Below are positions 1 through 9,500 of a stretch of DNA of 64,000 bases, piece after piece. The translations under genes and the position numbers were made by a program. Positions within the stretch are counted from its first letter, which is position 1; each line of letters begins with the position of its first letter. The stretch is from positions 32,674,001 through 32,738,000 of the forward strand of contig CM075101.1 in the NCBI GenBank assembly GCA_037576195.1. The letters are read 5' to 3'. This DNA comes from Phytoseiulus persimilis. Its lineage: Eukaryota > Arthropoda > Arachnida > Mesostigmata > Phytoseiidae. The notes under the pieces are model-generated. The model saw only the letters and a program-made list of their open reading frames with translations, had not been told where the DNA came from and ran no database searches.

Positions 1-540
1 TCGACATCGGAATCGACGCGAGGATGTAAGAACTTCGCATTACATGGGAGTACCAGGTCTATGCATATGAAACCGTCGTCTTGATTGGACGAAAGAATAT
101 TCACCGCTGCCGACGCTGCCGCCCTCTCGAGGATTTTCCGGTTTCATATTCATAGACCTAGTATATCAGAACTCCTTTCGTGGGACAAAAAATGTCGCCC
201 AACGTTACGGAACCGGGTCTCACCCGAAACTCACCGAGAAGAAGACGAGCGATACTGGAATCGCGATCGGGTTGGAGTGATATAGGCGGCTCCGCAAGTA
301 GGAATCGGCGACACCACTTCGAGAGCCGGCCGGGAGCGCGAGTTCTTGGCGTAGGGTTTCCCTCTAACCTCCCCTACCGCCGGAATCGACTGCAACAGTG
401 GTGGTTGCAAGATCGTGTACCCCTCACCTGGAAGAAGAGATGGTCGGGTCAGTAAGCTACTCGGAGCCACAACTTCGAACGCTAAGTCTCCATCGAGATT
501 GAGAAACCCTAGATCTTTATTGTCTCGGGAATCTTGCGAT
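1..540. other. No recognised gene
   Basis: Only short overlapping open frames are present, with no recognisable domain, splice pattern or repeat signature. The stretch lies just outside the duplicated module that begins near 541, so it may be single-copy flank. Confidence 0.4.
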
Positions 541-859
541 CTGGTGACCGACCACATGAGGAGATAGCCCTTCAAAATGGCGCTCTAAAAAGTTTGACGC
601 TGTCCGCGCCATGGTTCTCGAGATGTAACGATTTTGGCTTCGCTCTCGACTATACGGATTCGAATGAGCTGTCGTTGATGGATGTTAACAGACGGGGATC
701 CAGCTGTCGGAAAGAGCTGAAAACTTCAGGTACACGTTCTCACACATTGAATACACGTTCCTGCAGCTCCTAGAAGATCCGTAGGGGTGGGGCACTCACC
801 CGGCTGGACCCTTCCATCGTCAGAACTGTCTTTGACTCACAACTCCAGTGAACTCCAAA
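541..859 (+). repeat. 319-bp repeated module, copy 1
   Basis: This stretch is nearly identical to 18873-19192 in the same orientation, although the neighbouring AKT-like genes A and B are in opposite orientations. The only indel I see is one base. An open frame (541-773) encoding the stretch CNDFGFALDYTDSNELSL is kept in both copies up to the same stop, and the indel lies just after that stop. I cannot assign a family. It could be a piece of a mobile element or of a dispersed coding exon. Confidence 0.6.
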
Positions 860-2545
860 ATGCGGCCCGTAAATTTGAACGGCCGCGATGGTCCTTCGCT
901 TTGCGGCCCGCGGGCCGCGCCAGGCTCACGGGATATGCGACCGTAATCCTCTCCGCTGAATCCATCAGATTGCACAGGGGGAATTCCCAAACATGACTCC
1001 CTCCCCTTGAAGTCCGCTTTCTCGGATTCCGCGCTCTGAATAGAGACCTATGTCCTATTGTCCTCCTCATCCAATCGAAGGGTCTCCGAATCAGGATTGG
1101 GTAGTGCTCGGGGGAAAGGGGTCGGGTAAACTGTTTTGGTGGAACGGGTTCGAGAAAACGGGCGGACCCCTGGGTAAGGTCGTATTCCCGGAGTAGGGGA
1201 AGGATTTCTGCCTCCATCCATCACCGCTGCTGATCTGCTCGATGAGAATTGCCGAATTCCTGGCGGACTGATGATCTTTCTCTCGGACCTCTGTGGTTTG
1301 CTTGCGCCTGTTGAACAGCCAAATGCATTGGAATCCAAGCCATATCTCGCTCACCTGCGGTTTCGGTTTCACAATTGAAACCATGCCAGTTTTCTCGAGA
1401 GAAGAGACCAAACGGATTCCGATCGGCTTCCAGCTCAAAATCTCGGGACATTCTTGACACTTGGCGACGATGCCCAGTGCCACTCTCCGGCTGAGCCTCA
1501 CGAAGATGATATCGTCCAGGAGAACGCAGCGAATCAAGGCTGTGTGACTCTGGTTCAGAAAACGGAGAGAAGATCCGAGAGGCGGAAAAGCCTGTTGCTG
1601 TGCACGAAGCTCAGCGAAGTATAGTACTACTTCAACGGTTCGTCATGCAAGATTCCGAGGAGGACAGTCTACGAACGTTTTCCTAATGTGTCGATTTGGT
1701 TCGTAGAATCTCGACGACGAAAAGAAGACAGACTTCAATAGACGTCTTCGATCTCGGCAATGGTATCTTGAACACTAAGGTTTTCCTCGTCAAGCTCGGT
1801 GATCGCTCTTGAGAGACGGAAGTACTATTCTTCGGTATAAGAAAGGTCGATCCGGAATGACTGGTCCCTCAAAAGTTCCGGTGGCGGAGCGGTGCCAAAC
1901 TCTCCACGAGAATCTAACTCGCCGACGGAAAGCTCGAGTCGAACTCGAGCCTCTGATCACGCCGTTGGTGTGTTTCTGGAGAGTTACCTCATTGTAATTC
2001 ACAGTTCCCGATCGACTCCGAACCTCACGTCGCTCCCGCTAGTCGGCTTCTCGGGTATGTTGCAATCTTCCAGGATCGGACGCATTTTCAGTGTCTGCTC
2101 CGTATTCCTTGGTATACAAACCTGGCGCGGAGAAGATATCTGAGGTCGAATCACGGTCGTTTTCCCGGACCAAGGAAAGGATTTCTGCCTCCATCGATCA
2201 CCGCTGTTGATCGGATTGATGAGCATTCCCAAATTCCTGGCGTACTGAAGGTCTGTTAAACAGCCAAATAAATTCTCGGAATCCGAACCCCTTTCTCGCC
2301 CCTATGCTTGCGGTTTCGGAGGGCATGCTGAACCCACGAAACAGGCACCGCTATCTCATGAGAGACGGAAGAGACAGAGAGGTCCACTGGGCGGGGCTTC
2401 GAGAAGACCCTGAACTTGAAAAGCTAGCGAGCTTGTGGATCACGCAGTAAACTCCGGTCCATCTGGCAGTAGTGATATACCTGAACTAGCCTTCTCGAAT
2501 CGAACTCTTGTCTTTTGAGTTGAACGGTGTGCCTTCGACACTAAG
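860..2545 (+). repeat. Duplicated 5' flank of AKT-like copy A
   Basis: The same sequence, diverged by a few to about ten percent, recurs as the 5' flank of copy B (17413-18870, inverted) and copy C (25627-27290, inverted), and again at 21580-22595 in direct orientation. Inside it a smaller module occurs twice: a block containing GGATTTCTGCCTCCATC followed by a CACCGCTG motif lies near 1200-1290 and again near 2174-2250. No long conserved open frame is seen. The block presumably contains the promoter and 5' UTR of the kinase, but I see no clear TATA box next to the start codon. Confidence 0.7.
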
Positions 2546-4501
2546 ATGGAACTCAGTCGCTATCTCTCATCCGCCATCTCTGTTTGTGGACTCAAGCTAC
2601 ACAAACTAAGGGAGGAACCCCCGAAGAACGATCGGCCTGTGCAGGAAGGCGTTCCGGAGCCGAAAATCGTGAAAGAAGGATGGCTTTTCAAACGCGGCGA
2701 GCACATACGAACCTGGAGGAGGAGGTACTTCGTACTCCGTAATGATGGATCCTTGCTGGGCTTCAAGATCCGCCCCGAACCTGGACTTTATCCAAAGCCC
2801 TCGAACAACTTCACTGTCGAGGGATGTCAAGTGTTGTGTCAGGAGAGACCACGAGCTTTCTCCTTCATCTTGCGCGGCTTGCGACGAACGCAAGAAATTG
2901 AGAGAGTATTTGCAGCACGCTCGAATAGAGAGCGCGCATCATGGGTGAGTAGAGCAATCGGGGTTTGGTTCATGTGACGGGAAAGACCCAGATCTTGTGA
3001 GAAGATAACATACTCAAGGTTTCCTAAGATTGACCATCCTCAATCCCACAGATAACAGCTATCCAGCGCGTGGAACGGGAACAACAAAAGGTTTCACCGG
3101 TGACCCAACCTATCTCAAAACCTCAGCGAATCAGTCTTCGCGATGCTCCGCGGAGAGACCACTCTGTGAAACTCACACTTGAGGACTTTGAGCTCATGAA
3201 AGTGTTGGGCAGAGGATCGTTCGGAAAAGTTGTTCTGAGCAGAGAAATATCATCAGATCAACTCTGTGCCATCAAGATAGTCAAGAAACAGGTTAGTGAA
3301 CATATGTTCAGGGCTTCAGATTGCTATTCCCATCTTAGAGTAAACTCGAGCCATTGACTTGCTCACAGCGGACCGATTCCAGTTTTTTTCTGTCTACTTT
3401 TCAGAAAGATTCAAGGACGATCTCGAAGAATGACGCTGCGCAAGCACTGACTGAAACTCTCGTACTACGCAGCACAAATCATCCTTTCCTGGTTGGTCTA
3501 AAATACTCCTTCCAGACTGTGGATCGGCTTTGCTTCGTGATGGAGTTCGTCAACGGAGGCGATCTATTCTTTCATCTATCGAGGGTGCGCGTTCTTCCAT
3601 TACAAGTCAATCTTCGTTCGAGCTTCATCCATTCGGCGGTTCCATAAGGGAAAACTCTATTATGACTGTGCCGCTTTTCTTTTGCAGGCACGAACTTTCA
3701 GCGAGGAAATGACCCGCTTCTACGCCGCCGAGATCGCGCTGGCCCTCGGGTATCTCCACAACCGAGGTGTCATTCACCGCGATCTGAAGTTAGAAAATCT
3801 GCTCCTCGACAGGGAGGGCCACATAAAAATCACCGATTTTGGCCTCTGCAAATCCGGAATGGAACTTGGTGAGTCCCCTATGCATCTCATGAACTTCAAC
3901 AGCTCCGCTGAAAGCCTACTTTTTGTCTTTGTTAGGTCTTCGACTCTAAAATCTGAACTCTCCCTCAGGCACGACGACGAGAACGTTCTGCGGTTCGCCC
4001 CCGTACATGGCCCCGGAAATTTGGAGCAGGAACGGATACGGTCACGCTGTGGACTGGTGGAGCTTGGGAGTGACGATGTACCAGATGATGTCAGGACGAT
4101 TGCCCTTCTGCGATCGCAACTCCATGTGCGAATCAATCATTGGCGCAGAAGTGAAATTCACTTTCGAATTAAGTTCCGACGCCAAAGCGCTCCTGCAGGG
4201 TCTCCTCGCGAAGAACCCAGGGGAGCGTCTCGGCGGAGGCAAGCGTGGTGTCAAAGATATCAAGGAGCACGCCTTTTTCCGCACAATTTCATGGAAAAAG
4301 CTCCTTGCTAAGAAATTGACACCGCCCTTCATGCCAGGAGTCACATCTGGTACCGACACGAGTCACTTCGACAGCCAGTTCACATCGGAAAGCGTTCAGC
4401 TCACACCCACGAATACTCGAAAGAGAGGAGCTTTCTCGTCGGGGTGTACAGAGGTTGAACAGTCGTATTTTCGGCAGTTCTCTTATTACGGAAACTCATA
4501 G
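2546..4501 (+). CDS. AKT/RAC-like Ser/Thr kinase, copy A
   Basis: Five exons join in frame to a 510-residue protein: 2546-2944, 3052-3291, 3405-3584, 3688-3868 and 3969-4501, with GT-AG introns of 100-113 bp. The N-terminal PH domain (about residues 40-142, [16 protein letters not shown]) keeps the basic residues used by AKT to bind PIP3. The kinase domain shows the glycine loop LGRGSFGKV (from G186), catalytic Lys208 (AIK), HRDLKLEN (D305), DFG (D323), activation-loop Thr339 in RTFCGSP, the turn motif LTPT and the hydrophobic motif FRQFSY (Ser505). AKT is the PI3K-dependent growth and survival kinase acting at the plasma membrane. Differences from copies B and C are few, including A274 versus T and C versus S near the C terminus. 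PPYMAPE replaces the usual PEYLAPE at the P+1 loop. The start was chosen for the AAGATGG context and because it is shared by all three copies. Confidence 0.9.
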
Positions 4502-5580
4502 AATTGACCGAATATGATTCTCCTGTATGATATTTTCATTTATTTCTCGAGAATAAAAATTTCCAACGTGAAATTTCTGATCCTCATTCGCTACATAATG
4601 TAGAATGAAGGCAGCGCGGTTGAGCTCGCTCATTTTCCGTGCCTGGAGTTAGAGATGATCTCGCGTCGAAGAGGGAAGTCGGTGGCGGGTTGTCGAGCCT
4701 TCGACAAGTTATTTCCTTCACATCGGATGCCGAATCGGAATGACTCGTTTCTGAGTTCGTTTTCCCTAGTAGATGGCTGGGGCACGTATATCAGTATGAG
4801 ATAATCCTGGGTTGATCAAGATAGCCAGGGCAGTAGCGGGGGACTAACTCCGACGGTTAGCATGAAGTTTTAGGGTCAGAGCGGGTAGAAAAAAGATTAA
4901 GGGAGTCCGAATAAGGAGCATTCACTCAGAGTTGTTGACCAAGGTAAAGGGATAGGCAGAGGGAGGTTCTGTTTTGTTTTTTAATCGAGCCGTGTTCCAA
5001 AACTGTAATCTCTTGTGGAAAGAGCGGGATCATGCGGAAGGCTTCATCTACAGCTTCTCCTACGAGCACTCCTGGAAGCTCCAATCTAGCAGTCCCTCCC
5101 CTCCTGCCCGATCTCCCTTTCTTTGAACCAAGCCTGCGAGTTTGAGAGATCCTCTTTTCTATCGAGCAAACTCTTCAGAGTCGACGGCTCCCCCTTGACC
5201 GGTCCACTCCTCCTCAGAAGGTCTTCATGGCGCACGACTAGGCTCGTTGCTCTCCCTAATCGTTTGTAACCATCACACCATTCACAGCATCACTGACGGC
5301 CATTATTTCGGAAGCTCAAAATTTGGACCCAATATGAATCCTCTCGTATCATATTTTCGTTTATTTCTCGATAATAAACTTTTCCAACGTAAATGATCCT
5401 AAAATCCCGTAAATGGAGGTTTCTGGTTGCGTGTCGCTATTGACGTTCTTCACCCAGAAAGCTTCAACTTTGATGCTCTTCCTGAGAGTATGCAGTATCA
5501 ATCGATCTCCGTGATGAGAGAACATCGCTGCGCACAATCAGAATTTACACACTTTTTTTCATCAGTCGTCGTCGCTGTCC
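4502..5580 (+). repeat. Duplicated 3' flank of AKT-like copy A, with poly(A) signal
   Basis: An AATAAA at 4552-4557 lies about 50 nt after the stop codon and is conserved in B (15401-15406, inverted) and C (23615-23620, inverted), which fits a shared polyadenylation site. The rest repeats almost intact at about 14573-15456 and 22596-23670 in inverted orientation. A second near-copy of the terminal block with AATAAA occurs near 5340-5385. No additional gene is recognised. Confidence 0.7.
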
Positions 5581-5879
5581 TCTTCGATCACTGGCATATA
5601 AGCAGCGGTCGAAAAGCGAGCTCAGTAGAGCAGCCGGTTTTGTGAGCTCAGCGAGGAAGTACGCCTGGGATAGGAAGTAAATGGCGGCAGCTACATGAGA
5701 ACGGAAGGCCGTCAATTGCTGCGAAAAAGACGATTCGGCAAACCATGATTGCTCCATTCAACTACGTCGCACTTTGTTGGTATGGAAGCTCTTCCGGACT
5801 TTTCCGCATTCCGACAACGCATCTACCCGGTATCCCGATTTGAAACGCCACGAAGATTACCGTTCCGTTTCTTGAGCTC
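5581..5879. other. No recognised gene
   Basis: This is sequence between the kinase 3' flank and the transposase tail. I see no supported open frame, RNA gene or repeat in it. Confidence 0.3.
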
Positions 5880-6104
5880 AGTTTCTAAACTCGCCATATT
5901 GACGCCAAATTCCTCTGTATCCCATGGAATTCGGGAAGTTGTCGATGAAGCATCGGTATCGTTTCGCCCCCAGTATTGTCGTCACGATGTGACTTCAGCG
6001 TCAGCGTGCCATCTGCATCCCGCATCTCGAGACGCTTGTGACGGTTGATAAGTGCGTATGAACGAAATCTTAGGGTAATCATCATTCAGTTCCGGGAAAT
6101 CATC
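5880..6104 (-). pseudogene. DDE transposase C-terminal tail, cut off by BEL insertion
   Basis: Read on the minus strand, the sequence right of the BEL element runs through the duplicated TCATC target into this segment and stays open, giving SSSIDDFPELNDDYPKISF followed by an RTYQ motif before a stop. This matches my recollection of the region after the DDE_Tnp_4 domain in ISL2EU-like transposons of Acari. The DDE part itself lies at 12500-12850 on the other side of the insertion. Stops downstream show the transposon was already decayed. Confidence 0.5.
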
Positions 6105-6351
6105 TGTTGACGCAAGGGGTGGTCAACCTAATCGAATAATGAGTGACTGAGTCGAACGAAGAGATCACGGAATTTCTAGGCTAGAACCAGTAAACGGAGC
6201 GGGTCTGGGTTCTCACTTTTTACCGGGCTGTCCGGCGGAATCTCCTTTTTGATATTCCCTTTCCTGTTTATTCTCTCGATGAGTGGCGGCACATTCGAAT
6301 TCTGTCCACCATTGATTGCTACAGAGAACCTCTCATTCGCAATACTTGACA
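6105..6351 (-). repeat. BEL 3' LTR
   Basis: This is a 247-bp copy of 12244-12490. On the element strand it begins TGTCAAG and ends GTCAACA. It contains an AATAAA (plus strand 6267-6272) suited to 3'-end formation and a TCAGT initiator-like motif near 6146, without an evident TATA box. Confidence 0.95.
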
Positions 6352-6363
6352 TTCCCCGCCGCG
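6352..6363 (-). other. Polypurine tract of BEL element
   Basis: The minus strand reads GCGGCGGGGAA immediately before the 3' LTR. That is the expected position and composition for the plus-strand DNA primer. Confidence 0.8.
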
Positions 6364-6574
6364 AACAGCGGACGATTGCTGTCTTCACAAGAGCTTACGT
6401 TACATGCTTGTCCACAATATCACCATCCGTAGGGCACAAATGTCCGCATCTGGTATATCACATGTCTACGTTTAAATTATTCTAAATCTCGCCGCATTCT
6501 CCATGTTTTGGAGATCACAAAGGCGTGGAATATGCAAAAATCCATGTAGAAGCGAGGGTCCTACGTTATTATTT

Positions 6575-9500
6575 TTATGGGGTGGGAGTCGACTCCTGGT
6601 CCGCACCAAGGACAGCGCTGTCTGCGCTTTCAGGACTCAGCGAAGTTTCGACAACTTCCAACGGGAACAGCAGTTGTGCTGGTCTGCGGGTGACACGCTG
6701 GTTCGACTGACGAATCGTGTACGTCCTAACCAATCCGTCCCGACCGGGATGACCCTCCACGATTCGAACGAGCTCCCATTTCACACGGGGTAGATTGTCG
6801 TCCTTCAACAGGCATACATCACCGTCCGCTATTCGTCCCGACATTCGGCCGCGCGTCGTGTTCGCGGACCGCAGTTGTAGAAGATATTCTCGCTGCCAAC
6901 GTCTCACTAGGCTCCGAAAGTATGTTGTACGGCTTGTCAAGCCGTCCCTGAGCTTCGGGGCTGTGATCGCGCCACTTGGTCCAAGCTGGTCGACCTGCAG
7001 GAGATTAGACAATGATGGCAATACGCTTCCTCCGCGGATGAAGTGAGCCGGCGTCAGAGCCGCCGGCGCATCAATGTTGGGGCATATCGCGGTGATCGGT
7101 CTGTCATTTACCACCGCTGCCATCTCTGCAATGACTGTACGGAATTCCTCGAAGTCTACCAGACTCCTTCCGAGAGTTTTCTTGAGGGCGGACTTCACGG
7201 TTCCCACCATTCGTTCATAAAATCCCCCTCTCCAGCTGCTTCGCGGGCAGATGAATCGCCACTCGATCCTCCTTTGCTCCAGAAGTTCGCGCACCTCCTT
7301 GTCGCGAACGGATCGGAAGAGCCTCTTGATATCTGTTGCGGCCTTCACAAACGAACGACCATTGTCCGTTATGAAAAGCTTGCAAGCCGGGTAGAAACTG
7401 AGGAATCTCCGTATGGCAAGGTGTGTCTGCGGCGTGTCCATCGATAGGACCAACTCCAGATGAACAGCTCTTATCGCAGAGCAAGTGAAAAGAGCGATAT
7501 ATGACTTCGAGCTTCCGTTGCGCGTCTTCACGTAGAACGGCCCACAAAAGTCCAGGCCAGTCACAGCGAACGGTGCGGTCAACTCAGTCCGCTCAGGCGG
7601 CAAAGGACCCTCGAGCTGCTCCGCGTGTCGCCCCTGCCGCTTGCGGCAAAGCACACATCTCCGCAGAAGGCCGCTTATTATCTGACGAGCGCGCGTTATC
7701 CAAAAGCGTCGACGAATCTGTGAGAGCACTGCTGCGACGCCGAAATGCGCATTTATCCGGTGCGCCTCGAAGAGCAGCAGCGTGGCCAGCCGCGACTCTC
7801 CAGGAATTACGATGGGATTCTTCTCCTCGTAGCTGAGAAACGGTCCCTCGGTAAGGCGAGTGCGTGCGCGCAGGACTCCCTCGTCGTCTAAGAACAATCT
7901 GAACGAAGCAATTCTCGAATTCGCCGGGGCTGTCTCACCGTGGCTCACCGCCAGAATTTCGGACTCGAAGTATCGATGCTGGGTTGCCTTGATGATTGAA
8001 GTCTCCGCCTGCTTGAACAACTCAACGAAGAGTGGTTCCTTCCTTCGGCGTGCCCTGATGCCGAATCTTAGGGCCTGCGCGAGAACCCTGATGGCACGAT
8101 TCGCCGAGCTGAATCTCTCCAGATCGATGTCCGATGGAACGCGGGCGATGGGCGCCGATACGGCTCGAGCTTCCCCCTCGACGGGCGCCAGGACCGCCTC
8201 GTCCACACGAGGCTGTGAGATCGGTCGCTCGGGGAATGGCAATCGCAGCCAGCTGGGTCCAAACCACCAACTCTCTGAACCAATCAGGTCGGCGGCGCTG
8301 ACCCCCCGTGTGGCGATGTCCGCAATGTTGGACTCCCCGGCAACGAAGAACCACTCGTCCACACCGGAGCTCTTCTGGATTTCGGCAACGCGGTTTGCCA
8401 CATACGGTCGCCAGCGGCCTGGGGTTGAAGCCGTCACCCAATAGTAGGTGATCATGGAGTCCGTGTACAGGAAGATTCTTTCGAACTTCACCTCCATCCT
8501 CTCGGTCAGGAACACCTTCAATCGCACCGCCAACAAGGCCGCCAGCAACTCCAATCGGGGCAGAGATGGGGGGTCCCGGGGAGCAAGCCTTGACTTGCTC
8601 ATGACAAGCGCAAATTTTGACGAGCCGTCGCAGAGGCAAACCTCGACAAAGGCCGCGCACGCGAAGGCCCTCGTCGAAGCATCTCCATATACGTGAAGTC
8701 GGTATGCTATCGGCCTTTCCTGTGTCGGCGCATACCTTCGTTGGAGTCTGTGTTGTTTCATCGTGTCGATTTCTGCAGCCCAGCTTCTGAATTCCTCGAC
8801 AATGTCCTCAGGTGCAAACTGGTTCCACTGCAGGTCAGCCGACCACAACTTTTGAATGATCAGCTTCCCTCTCAAGGTGAACGGGATGAAGAGTCCAAGC
8901 GGATCGTAGACCGAAGCCACTCGACTCAGGATGGCACGCTTCGTGAGACCTCCAGCGTCCGCTCGGAGCCCACTGCTCCCGGCAGCTGGATGGAACAGGA
9001 AAACGTCCGACTCGGCGTCCCATGTTACTCCGAGGACCCTGAAAAGGTTGTTCTCGCTCCTCTGGAATGCCTCGGGGGCCGCTCCCCTCGCGGCGAGGCG
9101 TTCGACAAGTTCCGGCGAGTTCGTCTTCCATTTTGCCAAACTCATGCCGGCTGATTCGATGACATCTCTTAGGCGGTCGGTGAACTCGATCGCCTCCTCC
9201 TTCGTCGCGAAGCTCCTTAGGAAGTCATCTGCGTAGAAGCTCGCGGCGAGCTCCTGCTCGCGCTCCGGGTCGGCGCGCCTAAAATGCTCGCGGAGAGTTG
9301 CGGCGAGAAGGAAGCCGCTTGAGGCCGCACCCCAGGTCACCTTGACCATCTGGAAGCAGCGTATTTTGCCCTCTCCTGGAGCCTTCCAAACAAAACGGAA
9401 TAGCTTCGAGTCCCGAGGAGAGACCGCCATCCCCAGATAGGCCTTGGAGATGTCTGCCGAGACCGCGACCCCGTGCAAGCGAAAATTCAGGAGCAGTGTC

